A stretch of 64,000 nucleotides of DNA from Nitrospira moscoviensis (GTDB lineage: Bacteria > Nitrospirota > Nitrospiria > Nitrospirales > Nitrospiraceae). The notes beneath the pieces are model-generated. The model did not search any database. It saw nothing but the letters and a program-made list of their open reading frames with translations, and had not been told where the DNA came from. Of this stretch, positions 1 to 8,293 are shown in pieces (within the stretch, counting starts at the first letter, position 1; every line of letters starts with the position of its first letter). Location: positions 3,264,001 to 3,328,000 of the forward strand of contig NZ_CP011801.1 of NCBI RefSeq assembly GCF_001273775.1, in the 5' to 3' direction. The position numbers and the translations under genes are program-made.

Positions 1-370
1 CGACGGCAAACTTCGTCCGGGCCTCCACCAACTCGGTCAGCTTCTTGAGGGGACAGAGCATGAGGTCGACGATCTTGCCGCAACCGCGGCATTGGATATG
101 GTGATGATGTTCCCTGCCATGCCGCACTTCGTACCGCGTCTGGCCTTCGTGGAGGCCGACGGGGTTCACCAGGCCGAGCTCCTGCAGCATCGCCAGGTTC
201 CGGTACACCGTGACGAGATCCGCCGGCATGCGCTCTTTCTTGAGCCGGTCATGGACCTCCGCGGCCGTGATGGGCAGCGCGCTGCGTTCCAGGATGGCGA
301 GAATCGCCTTCCTCGGCTTCGTCAGCTTTTTCCCGCCCGCTTTGAGGCTGTCAAAAATCGAGCTCGCCAT
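1..370 (-). CDS. Fur-family metalloregulator (3' end cut by window edge)
   Basis: My reading of the minus strand from an ATG at 370 gives about 123 residues before the edge. The N-terminal winged helix (about residues 15-80) contains the family pattern TVYRNLAMLQELGLV. The start of the dimerisation and metal domain has the histidine run HHHHIQC followed by RGCGK, whose two Cys look like a structural zinc CxxC. This is a Fur/PerR/Zur type repressor or metal sensor; the sensing residues that would separate iron, zinc and peroxide subfamilies lie partly outside the window. It is divergent from tatD, and a 15-bp perfect dyad lies 15 bp upstream of its start, consistent with autoregulation. Confidence 0.93.
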   Translation of the reverse strand, partial: MASSIFDSLKAGGKKLTKPRKAILAILERSALPITAAEVHDRLKKERMPADLVTVYRNLAMLQELGLVNPVGLHEGQTRYEVRHGREHHHHIQCRGCGKIVDLMLCPLKKLTELVEARTKFAV

Positions 371-380
371 CGCCAATTCT

Positions 381-403
381 TAATTGCAAGTGACTTGCAT
401 TTA
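381..403. promoter_or_regulatory. Candidate Fur-type operator (7-1-7 dyad)
   Basis: TGCAAGTGACTTGCA (385-399) is a perfect 7-1-7 inverted repeat. The symmetry continues out to 381-403 with one mismatched pair. Fur-family boxes classically have this 7-1-7 geometry. The site sits between the divergent fur-like gene and tatD, just upstream of the regulator start, so autoregulation is the simplest reading. Binding is inferred. Confidence 0.6.
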
Positions 404-480
404 CCACTGCGATGAAGCCGAAGTCAAGTCCGAAAGGCGACCGGCTCGTCTCTTCGCTGCCGGCATGCTAGGATGCGCCT

Positions 481-1257
481 ATGTTGATCGACACGCACAC
501 CCATCTGGACGATGCCCGCTACAACGACGACCGGGACGCGATGATCGCGCGGGCCCGCGAGGCCGGCGTCGACGCGTTCGTCACCATCGGGTGTGATTTC
601 GCGACGAGCCGCGCCGCCGTGTCTCTGGCCGAACGATATCCCTTCGTGTATGCCTCGATCGGGGTCCATCCCCACGAGGCCAAACACATGCAGGACGACT
701 GGTACGACGAATTTCGCCGCCTCGCGAAGAACAAGAAGGTCGTGGCCTACGGAGAGATCGGGCTCGACTACCATTACAACCATTCCTCCCCGAAGGAACA
801 GCGGGACCGGTTTCGCGAACAGATCCAACTCGCGCGCGAGCTGGCGCTGCCCGTGATCATCCACACGAGGGAGGCGCAGGAAGATACGATTGGGATTTTG
901 AAGGAAGAGAAGGCGTCAGAGGTCGGCGGGGTGTTGCACTGCTTTTCCGGGGATGCTTGGCTGGCGAAGGAGGCGTTGGATTTGGGATTTTACCTCTCCT
1001 TTTCCGGCATCGTGACCTTTCAGAACGCGGCGATGCTGCGGGAGATTGCCAAGCACACACCGCTCGATCGCCTCCTGATCGAAACCGATTGCCCCTATCT
1101 CACCCCGGTCCCGCACCGGGGAAAACGCAACGAGCCGGCCTACGTCGCCCACGTGGCCCGGCAACTGGCGTCCGTTCATTTCGGCGAGGCCGATGCGATT
1201 GAGCGGATCGGACAGGCGACCACCGCCAACGCCAAACGGCTCTTCAAAATCGCTTGA
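481..1257 (+). CDS. tatD: TatD-family metal-dependent deoxyribonuclease
   Basis: The 258-aa protein has the usual TatD length and TIM-barrel metal motifs: DTHTHLDD at the N-terminus (HxH), GEIGLDYH near residue 95, HTRE near 125, HCFSGD near 150 and ETDCPYLTP near 200. TatD proteins are Mg-dependent 3'-5' exonucleases linked to DNA repair and RNA quality control. An AGGA lies about 8 nt before the ATG. The last 14 bases overlap the convergent NYN gene. The gene is divergent from the Fur-like regulator but nothing ties its function to metal control beyond position. Confidence 0.95.
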   Translation: MLIDTHTHLDDARYNDDRDAMIARAREAGVDAFVTIGCDFATSRAAVSLAERYPFVYASIGVHPHEAKHMQDDWYDEFRRLAKNKKVVAYGEIGLDYHYNHSSPKEQRDRFREQIQLARELALPVIIHTREAQEDTIGILKEEKASEVGGVLHCFSGDAWLAKEALDLGFYLSFSGIVTFQNAAMLREIAKHTPLDRLLIETDCPYLTPVPHRGKRNEPAYVAHVARQLASVHFGEADAIERIGQATTANAKRLFKIA

Positions 1258-1753
1258 GCTGCCTGGCGCGCCGGCGGAGCGCTTTCGGCAGTTTCCTGGG
1301 ATTTCCCTTCTTTTCGGGCCCTCGTTGAGGCGGCTCATCCTCGGTGTCCAGTTCTTTGTGCGGAACGTTCGGGCTAGGGCCGGCCCCCTGCAGCCGCGCA
1401 AGAAACTCCTGCGCCTTCATCACCACTGCGCCGTGCGCCCTCGCCGTCGCGATGATCTCATGGTCGGAGCTGACCACGGCGCAGTCGCTCCCGTAATCGC
1501 GCGCGAGCCGCTGGATGACCTGATCGGCTTTTTCTCCCCGCTTGGAGTAGATCACCTGGACACCGGTCCGATATTCGCGCCCTTCCACCGGCTGTCCCTG
1601 CTGCCAACCGTCGAAGACGACCGTGATCGCATGTCCTTTCCGATGACGATAGGCGGCCAGATCCCGCAGAAGAGACTCCCGGGCCATCTCCGTCCTCGTA
1701 GACGAGACGGCGCCCAGAAGGTTGTAGCCGTCGATGATCAGATGCATCGCCAT
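1244..1753 (-). CDS. YacP-like NYN-domain protein (putative RNase)
   Basis: The 169-aa protein begins with HLIIDGYNLLG, the hallmark first strand and acidic residue of NYN/YacP domains. Further acidic sites follow in VVFDGW (about residue 47), YSKRGEKADQVI (about 70) and VVSSDHEI (about 95). YacP/Rae1 of Bacillus is a ribosome-associated endoribonuclease of this fold, so an RNA-cleaving role is likely but the substrate is unknown. The C-terminal 40 residues are basic and low in complexity. The start may be the first ATG (1753) or the second, two codons later. It converges on tatD with a 14-bp overlap. Confidence 0.85.
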   Translation of the reverse strand: MAMHLIIDGYNLLGAVSSTRTEMARESLLRDLAAYRHRKGHAITVVFDGWQQGQPVEGREYRTGVQVIYSKRGEKADQVIQRLARDYGSDCAVVSSDHEIIATARAHGAVVMKAQEFLARLQGAGPSPNVPHKELDTEDEPPQRGPEKKGNPRKLPKALRRRARQLKRF

Positions 1754-1883
1754 GGCGGGACGCTACCCTGTCGTCGAACGGGCTGTCAATGAAGGACCCT
1801 CGCCAGACAGTCTTCGCAATTGCTTGACAAGACACCGGACATCTGAGAAACATCAGTCATTCCCTGCCAAGCGACTCAGTCTA

Positions 1884-3155
1884 ATGGGGTCACGCGTGCG
1901 TCGTCTTCGCTTTCATACCCTTTTCCTGCTGTTGTTGATCGGCCCGTTGTGGATCGGTGCCGACGTGCCTGCCGCTTGGGCCGGCCCCTCCGCGGACGGA
2001 CCGCGGAAAGCTCGGCCGACGGACAAGAAGCGATCCCGCGTGAAGGGCACGCCGGCGTCTCTCCTGCCGGCAACGGTCACAAACTTCCGCGTCCTCACGA
2101 GCGAGGACAAGACGCGGTTGGTGCTGGATCTGGACCGCGAAACCAAGGTGGTGGAGCGCCGGGCCACGAATCCGGGCCGGATCGTCATCGCCTTGCCCAA
2201 TACCGCCCTGAGCGCCTCGGCCCGGGTCAAGAGCGAAGACGGCACGGTGCCGGCTCCCTTCATCGTCACGCAAAGCGCCGCCCCATCCGTCGCGGTGACG
2301 TTGCCGGCGACGGGGTTCCGGACGTACAAACAGTTCACCCTTTCCAATCCACCCCGGCTCGTGGTCGATATTACCCCGCCGGCCGACCAAGGGCCTGCGC
2401 CGACTTCAGAAGTCCCCCCGGCGCTCTCTGTTCCAAGCCCCCCGTTGATCCAGCCGGCCGCGCCGCCGAACAAAGGGTACACGACCATCGTGATCGATCC
2501 CGGCCATGGCGGCAAAGATCCCGGCGCGCACGGCCTGCGCGGGACGGAAGAGAAAGACATCACGCTCAAGGTGGGCTTGAAGCTGCGCGACCTGTTGAGC
2601 AGGCAGCCCGGCGTGCGGGTGCTGATGACCCGCGACCATGACGTGTTCGTGGAGCTCGAGGACCGGGCCAAGTTCGCGAACGGCCACGGCGCCGACCTGT
2701 TCGTCTCGATCCACGTGAATTCCCATCCGTCGCGCCAAGTCAAGGGCATCGAGATGTATCATTTCGGCGAGGCGAAGGATCAGCGCGCGCTCGAGGTGGC
2801 CGCGCGCGAAAACGGCACGCCGCTCAGCAGCACCGGCGTCGGCTGGGAGTACTTGGTGGCCGATTTGCTGACGACGAAGAAGATCGAGGCCTCGCTGGAG
2901 CTGGCCTGGACCGCGAAAGAAGCGATGGTCGCCCGCATGAATGGCCATTACGCGCTCATCGATCACGGCGTCAAGACGGCGCCGTTCTATGTGCTGCGCT
3001 TCACCAGCATGCCGAGCATTTTGGCGGAAATCGCCTACATCTCGAACCCCGCCGAGGAAGACTTGCTGCGGAAGCCCGCCTTCATCAGAGACGTCGCCGA
3101 GTCCCTCTATCAGGGCGTCCTCGCGTACCTCGCCAATAAGTCGACTATCCGATAA
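1884..3155 (+). CDS. N-acetylmuramoyl-L-alanine amidase, AMIN plus Amidase_3 (AmiC type)
   Basis: From the ATG at 1884 the 423-aa product starts with a basic stretch and hydrophobic run LFLLLLIGPLWIG, a signal peptide. An AMIN domain follows (about residues 45-145), then a proline-rich linker and the Amidase_3 domain (about 195-420). Zinc ligands and the catalytic Glu are visible in DPGHGG, GTEEKD, SIHVNS and ILAEIAYISN. This type cleaves the amide bond between MurNAc and the stem peptide in the periplasm during cell separation. The frame is open further upstream to 1734, but that part overlaps the NYN gene and precedes the signal peptide, so I reject it. Confidence 0.93.
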   Translation: MGSRVRRLRFHTLFLLLLIGPLWIGADVPAAWAGPSADGPRKARPTDKKRSRVKGTPASLLPATVTNFRVLTSEDKTRLVLDLDRETKVVERRATNPGRIVIALPNTALSASARVKSEDGTVPAPFIVTQSAAPSVAVTLPATGFRTYKQFTLSNPPRLVVDITPPADQGPAPTSEVPPALSVPSPPLIQPAAPPNKGYTTIVIDPGHGGKDPGAHGLRGTEEKDITLKVGLKLRDLLSRQPGVRVLMTRDHDVFVELEDRAKFANGHGADLFVSIHVNSHPSRQVKGIEMYHFGEAKDQRALEVAARENGTPLSSTGVGWEYLVADLLTTKKIEASLELAWTAKEAMVARMNGHYALIDHGVKTAPFYVLRFTSMPSILAEIAYISNPAEEDLLRKPAFIRDVAESLYQGVLAYLANKSTIR

Positions 3156-3178
3156 CTTCCCTCTACAATCCGGGCGCC

Positions 3179-3913
3179 ATGCCCACGGTCAAGCTGATCC
3201 TCGAATACGACGGCACGGCGTATGCCGGATGGCAGCGCCAGCTCGATCAACCGACGATCCAGCAAGCGGTCGAGACCGCGATCGAAGCCGTCACGCAGGT
3301 CCGGGTTCCGGTAATCGGCGCCGGCCGCACCGATGCTGGCGTGCACGCATGGGGACAAGTCGCCAGTTTCCGCATCGAGCGCGAGATGACGCCGCTCGAA
3401 TGGACCAGAGCGCTCAACGCCCGCCTGCCCGAGGCCATCTCCGTGCGGGCGGCCGAGATCATGCCCGACACGTTCCACGCCCGCCATCGCGCGACCGGAA
3501 AGCTGTACGAATACCGCATTCTGAATCGGCCCGAGCGCCCGGCGCTCGAGCGGCACTTTTGCTGGCACGTTTACAAGCCGCTGGACGACGCCGCGATGAA
3601 CCAGGCGGCGCTGGCGCTCGTCGGCCGCCACGATTGTTCCTCGTTCGAAACGCAGCCGACGGAAAACGAGGACCCCGTCTGCCACGTCCAACGCCTGGCG
3701 GTGTTCCGTCAAGGCGACCTCGTGCGGATCGAGATCTACGCCGATCGGTTCCTGAAACAAATGGTCCGCTCGATCGTCGGCACATTGGTGGAAGTCGGCC
3801 TCGGCAAGCGGACGCCCGAGAGCTTCGCCGCCGTTCTCGCCGCGCGTGACCGCGCCGCCGCCGGCAAAACGGCGCCGCCTCAGGGCTTGTTTTTGGTGCG
3901 GGTGGATTACTGA
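3179..3913 (+). CDS. truA: tRNA pseudouridine(38-40) synthase
   Basis: The 244-aa protein has the normal TruA length. It shows the N-terminal strand KLILEYDGTAYAGWQRQ and the catalytic aspartate motif GRTDAGVHAWGQ near residue 55, plus the later MVRSIVGTLVEVG helix. It converts uridines 38-40 of tRNA anticodon arms to pseudouridine in the cytoplasm. It starts 23 bp after the amidase stop and ends 3 bp before the stop of the opposing lipoprotein gene. Confidence 0.97.
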   Translation: MPTVKLILEYDGTAYAGWQRQLDQPTIQQAVETAIEAVTQVRVPVIGAGRTDAGVHAWGQVASFRIEREMTPLEWTRALNARLPEAISVRAAEIMPDTFHARHRATGKLYEYRILNRPERPALERHFCWHVYKPLDDAAMNQAALALVGRHDCSSFETQPTENEDPVCHVQRLAVFRQGDLVRIEIYADRFLKQMVRSIVGTLVEVGLGKRTPESFAAVLAARDRAAAGKTAPPQGLFLVRVDY

Positions 3914-3916
3914 GCG

Positions 3917-4864
3917 CTAGGAAGGGTCGGGAATTTTCGTCCTGGCGATAATCAAATCGTCATACCAGGTGTATCCCGGGGGATGGTCTTCGGCGGGGTC
4001 TTTGTAGGTGTTGTACGGCAGCAGCCAGATCTTTCCGTATTTCGCCTCGGGGTTGGTGTTGGCCAGATCGTAGCCGGATCCGGTTCCCGGTATGGTGAGG
4101 CCGAAGAGCACCGCCGGCTCCGGGCTGTGATTGACGACGAGCTTCGAGGGCCGGCCCTCACGCGCGACCCACAACTGGACCGTGCTGTCCTGGCGGTACA
4201 CTCCATCGTTCTTGTACCACGTGCCGATCTTGACGTGGATCTGGAACGTCATCCATTCGTCCGGCGCGTAGCGGACGCTGTCGGATGCAAACAATCCGTC
4301 AAATTGCCCGTCCTTGGCTCCGCAGCTGTGATACATCGCCGGATAGCCGAGATGATAGGGGTTGTTGACCACCAATTCGAGCTGGGTGCAGGAATTGGCC
4401 GTGGAACCGGGCCGGTCTCCTTCGCCGATAATGATCTGCTTCCATCCGCCGCCGCCCTGATAGCTCGCCGCCAGGAAGTCTTTGGAGAATCGCTGCCGCC
4501 ACTGCACATAGAACTCCTCGTGCTCGCCGAACTGGACCGAGAGATCGTCGGCAACGTTGAGCCAGAAGCTGCCGGAGCTGTCCGATCCGGACCTGGAGGG
4601 AATTTCAAAGCGCAGCGAGCCGGTTCCCGACGCCTTGACGTCGCTCACGACGACGGCGCGCTTCACGGTCTGTCCCCAGGGGGGATACACGTGGGGATCG
4701 GTTTCCGCGGCGGAGTCGAACCCGAAACAGCGCACGGCCGCTGCGGCGGCGCAGCGCGCCTGAAAATCCATGCCGGGCGTCTTGTTAAGCTGAGTGCCGG
4801 CGCATCCGGTCAAGGCGCTCAGCAGGCTCACACCGATTGAGGCGAGAAGATAGCGGTTCGCCAT
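3917..4864 (-). CDS. Secreted lipoprotein, possible jelly-roll fold, function unknown
   Basis: Starting at the ATG at 4864 the 315-aa product has a lipoprotein signal: MANRYLLASIG then LLSALTGC, a lipobox with the acylated Cys at about residue 21. The rest is rich in beta-strand patterns and aromatic residues and ends in WYDDLIIAR, an ending I associate with concanavalin-like jelly-roll sugar-binding or polysaccharide-lyase domains. I do not recognise the family and do not assign activity. The open frame continues upstream to 5401, but that part runs antisense-framed through cysE and is rejected. It lies 11 bp downstream of cysE. Confidence 0.75.
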   Translation of the reverse strand: MANRYLLASIGVSLLSALTGCAGTQLNKTPGMDFQARCAAAAAVRCFGFDSAAETDPHVYPPWGQTVKRAVVVSDVKASGTGSLRFEIPSRSGSDSSGSFWLNVADDLSVQFGEHEEFYVQWRQRFSKDFLAASYQGGGGWKQIIIGEGDRPGSTANSCTQLELVVNNPYHLGYPAMYHSCGAKDGQFDGLFASDSVRYAPDEWMTFQIHVKIGTWYKNDGVYRQDSTVQLWVAREGRPSKLVVNHSPEPAVLFGLTIPGTGSGYDLANTNPEAKYGKIWLLPYNTYKDPAEDHPPGYTWYDDLIIARTKIPDPS

Positions 4865-4875
4865 GTCGGACTTAG

Positions 4876-5526
4876 CTAGAACGGCAGCTGCGGATCCCGG
4901 TTGTCGAGCTTCTTGCGGAGCTCGATCAACTCCTGCTCGAGCGCGGCAAAGCGGTCCATGATGGGGTCCGGGATATTCGTGTGATCCATCGTCGCGTCCG
5001 GCAGGCGCTCGCCTTGGGATTTGATGATCCGCGCGGGCACGCCGATGACGGTGGAATTGGCCGGGACGTTTTTCAGCACGACCGAATTCGCGCCGATCTT
5101 CACGTTGTCGCCGATTTTGATCCCGCCCAGGATCTTCGCACCCGCGCCCACGACTACATGATTGCCCAGCGTGGGATGGCGCTTGCCGCGCTCTTTCCCC
5201 GTGCCGCCGAGGGTGACGCCTTGAAAGAGCGTGACGTAGTCGCCGACCTCGGCCGTTTCGCCGATGACCACCCCCATCCCATGGTCGATGAAGAACCCGG
5301 TTCCGATCCGGGCGGACGGATGAATCTCGATCCCGGTCAGCCAGCGGGCCAGCTGCGAAATCGCGCGGGGGAAAAACGGCACCCCGTGCATCTTGAGCCA
5401 ATGGGAAATCCGATAGGCCAGCAGCGCATGGAAGCCGGCGTAGGTCAGCACCACTTCGAGCCGGCTGGTCGCCGACGGGTCCCGATCGAACACGGCCTGC
5501 AGATCGGCCTTAATGGTCTTAAACAT
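4876..5526 (-). CDS. cysE: Serine O-acetyltransferase
   Basis: The product from the ATG at 5526 is 216 aa, the short EpsC-type form. It has an N-terminal helical region and a left-handed beta-helix with hexapeptide repeats (IHPSARIGTGFFIDHG, VVIGETAEVG, VVVGAGAKILGGIKIGDN). The acyl-acceptor loop contains the usual TLGGTGKERGKRHP segment. It makes O-acetylserine for cysteine synthesis. The frame stays open upstream to 5559, but those 11 codons are encoded by the GCTGACA repeat arm, so the later ATG is preferred. The start codon directly abuts that arm. Confidence 0.95.
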   Translation of the reverse strand: MFKTIKADLQAVFDRDPSATSRLEVVLTYAGFHALLAYRISHWLKMHGVPFFPRAISQLARWLTGIEIHPSARIGTGFFIDHGMGVVIGETAEVGDYVTLFQGVTLGGTGKERGKRHPTLGNHVVVGAGAKILGGIKIGDNVKIGANSVVLKNVPANSTVIGVPARIIKSQGERLPDATMDHTNIPDPIMDRFAALEQELIELRKKLDNRDPQLPF

Positions 5527-5552
5527 GGCTGACAAGCTGACAGGCTGACACG
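5527..5552. repeat. Left inverted arm A (GCTGACA-type short repeats)
   Basis: About three degenerate units of GCTGACA(N) lie directly against the cysE start codon. The 16-mer AGCTGACAGGCTGACA (5535-5550) is exactly inverted at 5954-5969, on the other side of the four-helix-bundle gene. Confidence 0.85.
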
Positions 5553-5568
5553 TGGACACTCTCGGTAA

Positions 5569-5940
5569 CTAGACTGCCTCCGATGACTCCAGGTGCTGAA
5601 TAAATCTGAACAAGCCTTGCGAAAGAGCTGCAGCTTGGTTTTTCATTTTCTCAAACTCTGCTTGGTTAATGTAAGCCAAATCTCTGGCGACATACAAATG
5701 GCTCCTGACCTCTCCTGCCGACCCTCGTGCCATATAAAGAAACCTGACAAAGTCTCGTTTCGAGCCTCGCTCAAAACCTTCCGCGACGTTTGACATACTG
5801 GATACCGCCGCTCGTCTTACTTGATCGCATAACATGCGATCTTTCTGAACAACCTGCCTACTCGTCATGACATACATCGACCGGACCAATTCTCTAGCAA
5901 GTTGCCAGACCTTGAGGTCCTCAAACCCATGTGCTGCCAT
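5569..5940 (-). CDS. Four-helix-bundle protein, S23/IVP-like (copy A)
   Basis: The 123-aa protein carries the family pattern: FEDLKVWQLARELV at the start, QVRRAAVSSMSNVAEGFERGS in the middle and FLYMARGSAGEVRSHLYVA after it. This is the four-helix-bundle family first known from 23S rRNA intervening sequences and distantly related to the Avd protein of diversity-generating retroelements. No catalytic residues are known. A strong AAGGAGG Shine-Dalgarno precedes the ATG by about 8 nt. Two paralogues occur at 18626 and 49005, each also inside inverted repeat arms. Its own function is not predictable. Confidence 0.88.
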   Translation of the reverse strand: MAAHGFEDLKVWQLARELVRSMYVMTSRQVVQKDRMLCDQVRRAAVSSMSNVAEGFERGSKRDFVRFLYMARGSAGEVRSHLYVARDLAYINQAEFEKMKNQAAALSQGLFRFIQHLESSEAV

Positions 5941-5950
5941 CAGCCGCCCT

Positions 5951-5985
5951 CCTTGTCAGCCTGTCAGCTTTCTCTCTTGTCAGCT
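5951..5985. repeat. Right inverted arm A
   Basis: Three TGTCAGC units, the complement of the arm at 5527-5552, lie between the start of the four-helix-bundle gene and the end of ispF. The arm contains the ispF stop codon. Confidence 0.85.
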
Positions 5986-6453
5986 AGATTCAATCAAACA
6001 GACGGCATGGGCGATCATGCCTGCTTCGTTCCCGACCGCATCCAGGCCTTCCCCGCTCTTGACTTTCACGTTCACGAGACCGGCGTCGATGCCGAGCGTC
6101 TCGGCCAGCCGTTTGCCCATGGCCGCCAAGTAGCCGCCGAGCCGCGGAGCCTGAGCCACGATGACCGTATCGATATTGCCGACCCGGTATCCCTTGGCCT
6201 TGAGTTTCGCCGCCACGTCCGCCAGCAGCGTCAGACTGGAGATATCTTTGTAACGCTGATCCGAGCTGGGATAATGGCGCCCGAGATCCCCTTCCCCCAT
6301 CGCGCCCAGCAGCGCATCGCACACCGCATGCACCAGGACGTCCGAATCGGAGTGGCCCAGCAACCCCTTGTCGTGTGGAATCTCGATGCCGCCCAGGATC
6401 AGCTTGCGACCTGGTCCCAGCGGATGCACGTCGTAACCGTAGCCGATTCTCAT
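5980..6453 (-). CDS. ispF: 2-C-methyl-D-erythritol 2,4-cyclodiphosphate synthase
   Basis: The 157-aa protein matches IspF length and opens with RIGYGYDVHPL, including the zinc-binding DxH. HSDSDVLVHAVCDALLGA follows near residue 35 and LIGAMGEGDLGRHYP-like substrate residues near 55. It cyclises CDP-ME-2-phosphate in the non-mevalonate isoprenoid pathway. The C-terminal motif reads VKSGEGLDAVGNEAG rather than the commoner TTTEGLGFTGR, a divergence in the CDP-binding loop that is otherwise in register. It is downstream of ispD and separated from it by a hairpin of GTGATGA repeats. Its stop codon lies in repeat arm A. Confidence 0.96.
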   Translation of the reverse strand: MRIGYGYDVHPLGPGRKLILGGIEIPHDKGLLGHSDSDVLVHAVCDALLGAMGEGDLGRHYPSSDQRYKDISSLTLLADVAAKLKAKGYRVGNIDTVIVAQAPRLGGYLAAMGKRLAETLGIDAGLVNVKVKSGEGLDAVGNEAGMIAHAVCLIESS

Positions 6454-6463
6454 GCTGACACCT

Positions 6464-6544
6464 CGTGATGAGTGACGGGTGATGAGTGATGAACGAATCC
6501 TATGCCGACGAACGCATCACACATCACTCATCACCGATCACTCG
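6464..6544. repeat. Heptamer-repeat hairpin D1 (GTGATGA), no gene
   Basis: GTGATGA-like 7-mers run one way at 6464-6493 and the other way at 6513-6544. Positions 6470-6491 can pair with 6522-6543 with two mismatches, around a 30-nt loop. The stop codon of ispD (6531-6533) lies in the upstream arm, and the last few residues of IspD (SSDR) are encoded by it. Confidence 0.85.
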
Positions 6545-7238
6545 ATTGTCGCGCCGCCCAGATCGCTTCGCCGATGATCAAATCTTCCGGCCGCGTGACT
6601 TTGATGTTCTCGCCGCTGCCTTCCACGACCGAGACCGGATGTCCGGCCCATTCGACCAGATAGGCATCGTCCGTGGCATGCACCCGTTCCGCGTGAGCCT
6701 TACGGTGGGCGGCCACCAGCCAATCGCGCCGGAACGCTTGCGGGGTCTGCGCGAGCCACAGCGGGCGGCGGTCGATCGTCCGTTCGATGACGTGATCGGC
6801 CCCCACGTGCTTGACCGTATCCTTCATCGGCAGGGCGACGATGGCGGCGCCTTTCGCCCGGGCCGCCGCGACCACTTCTGAGACCATGCGCTCGGTCAGA
6901 AAAGGCCGGACGGCGTCATGGATCAGGACGATATCGGTCTCGTCGCCGACCTCTTCCAAGGCGTGCCGGACGGAATCCTGCCGCTCCGCCCCTCCGGGAA
7001 CGATTTTCGTGACTTTCGTGAAGCGATGCGGCGTGACGAGATGGGACAGGCAATAGTCCATCTCGCTCTGCGGCACGGCCAGGATGATTTCGTCGACGGC
7101 GGGCGACGCCTGCAGGACGCGGAGGGCATGGACGACGAGCGGCTGGCCGCCGAGCGCGAGAAACTGCTTCGGCACCGGACCGCCCATCCGGAGCCCCCGT
7201 CCGGCGGCCGGGACGAGGGCGACGGTACGGCTACGCAC
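6531..7238 (-). CDS. ispD: 2-C-methyl-D-erythritol 4-phosphate cytidylyltransferase
   Basis: The 235-aa protein has the nucleotidyltransferase signature VPAAGRGLRMGGPVPKQFL at the N-terminus, with the Gly-rich loop and Lys, and the metal and substrate motifs VLIHDAVRPF (about residue 105) and IVALPMKDTVK (about 135). It transfers CMP to MEP in isoprenoid synthesis. It starts 8 bp after the PIN-TRAM gene stop and so is probably co-transcribed with it. The C-terminal residues and the stop come from the heptamer-repeat hairpin. Confidence 0.96.
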   Translation of the reverse strand: MRSRTVALVPAAGRGLRMGGPVPKQFLALGGQPLVVHALRVLQASPAVDEIILAVPQSEMDYCLSHLVTPHRFTKVTKIVPGGAERQDSVRHALEEVGDETDIVLIHDAVRPFLTERMVSEVVAAARAKGAAIVALPMKDTVKHVGADHVIERTIDRRPLWLAQTPQAFRRDWLVAAHRKAHAERVHATDDAYLVEWAGHPVSVVEGSGENIKVTRPEDLIIGEAIWAARQSSDR

Positions 7239-7246
7239 GGCCGGCG

Positions 7247-8272
7247 CTACCCACGAGCGACTTGCAATTCTTCACGCTCGGTTTCTTCTTTGAGTCTGGT
7301 AAAGATCATCCGGCCGGCGGTGGTTTGCAGCACGCTGGTGACGATCACATCGACGTTGCGGCCGATGTAGCGGCGCGCGTTGTCCACCACGATCATCGTA
7401 CCGTCGTCGAGATAGGCCACGCCCTGCCCCGCTTCCTTGCCTTCCTTCAGGATGAAGACACGGATCGTTTCGCCCGGGAGGACGACCGGCCGGAGGGCGT
7501 TGCACAGTTCATTGATGTTCAGCACCCGCACCCCTTGCAGCTCGGCCACCTTGTTCAAATTGAGATCGTTCGTGACGATCTTCGCACCGACTTTTTTCGC
7601 CAGCACGACCAACTTGGCGTCCACCTCTTTCACCTGCGGAAAATCCTCGTCGACGACCCGCACGTCCAAATCGGCCATCTTCTGGATCTTGTTCAGGATA
7701 TCCAAGCCCCGCCGCCCGCGCGCGCGCTTGAGCGAGTCCGAGGAATCGGCGATGTGCTGCAATTCGTTCAGGATGAACTGCGGGACCAGAAAGGTCCCTT
7801 CCAAGAAGCCGGTCTCGCAGAGGTCCGCCACGCGGCCGTCGATGATGACGCTCGTGTCCAGGACCTTCAGGCTGCTCTCGCCTTTCGGCAGCCCGGCGTC
7901 CGGCTGCTCATGAAGCGCGAATTTCTCCCGGCCGAACCGCGCGCCGAGGACCAATCCCAAATAGGGGAACCCCAACAGAAACACGAGCCCGCCGATATGG
8001 AACAGGAAGGTCTGGACGTCGAAAATCTCGCCCCCGACCCACTCCACCAGCCCCGTCAACAGGAGGCCGGCCGCCAACCCGGCTGTGCCGCCCACGATGA
8101 TGCCGAATGAAAGCGTGCGTAACGCATATTCCCCGGCGACGATCAGCCCGCCCGTCACGGCGCCGATTCCGAACCCGTACAAGCCGAACAGCCCGCCGCC
8201 GTCCTGCGCCCGAATGAACAGGGCCATCCCGGCCAGCGCACTGAGAAGGATGAAGATGGCACGAGGGATCAT
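7247..8272 (-). CDS. YacL-like membrane protein with PIN and TRAM domains
   Basis: From the ATG at 8272 the protein is 341 aa. The N-terminal 115 residues hold about four hydrophobic segments ([62 protein letters not shown]). A PIN domain follows (about 140-250) with acidic residues in [25 protein letters not shown] and [17 protein letters not shown]-terminal TRAM domain covers about 275-335. This is the architecture of B. subtilis YacL. PIN domains are usually metal-dependent RNases; the TRAM domain binds RNA. A 54-nt upstream extension of the frame looks non-coding. It is followed closely by ispD. Confidence 0.9.
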   Translation of the reverse strand: MIPRAIFILLSALAGMALFIRAQDGGGLFGLYGFGIGAVTGGLIVAGEYALRTLSFGIIVGGTAGLAAGLLLTGLVEWVGGEIFDVQTFLFHIGGLVFLLGFPYLGLVLGARFGREKFALHEQPDAGLPKGESSLKVLDTSVIIDGRVADLCETGFLEGTFLVPQFILNELQHIADSSDSLKRARGRRGLDILNKIQKMADLDVRVVDEDFPQVKEVDAKLVVLAKKVGAKIVTNDLNLNKVAELQGVRVLNINELCNALRPVVLPGETIRVFILKEGKEAGQGVAYLDDGTMIVVDNARRYIGRNVDVIVTSVLQTTAGRMIFTRLKEETEREELQVARG

Positions 8273-8293
8273 ACCGTGACCTCCTCTCCCTAA

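Larger units (their letters stand above)
5527..5985. mobile_element. Candidate element A: four-helix-bundle gene between inverted short-repeat arms
   Basis: The unit consists of arm 5527-5552, the gene 5569-5940 and arm 5951-5985. It fills the gap between ispF and cysE; the ispF stop codon (5980-5982) lies inside one arm and the cysE start abuts the other. Two more loci in the window have the same plan with different repeat units. Mobility is inferred from this recurrence; no transposase or target-site duplication was seen. Confidence 0.45.

Noticed and set aside
1824..1852. Possible promoter with TTGACA at 1824-1829
   Set aside because: No acceptable -10 hexamer at 16-19 bp spacing, so I do not report it.
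1734..1883. Upstream extension of the amidase frame
   Set aside because: It overlaps the NYN gene and is not signal-peptide-like; the ATG at 1884 directly precedes the signal peptide.
4865..5401. Upstream extension of the lipoprotein frame
   Set aside because: It overlaps cysE in another frame, and the true start is shown by the lipoprotein signal peptide at 4864.
5569..5940. Diversity-generating retroelement based on the Avd-like protein
   Set aside because: No reverse transcriptase and no template/variable repeat pair was seen in the window.
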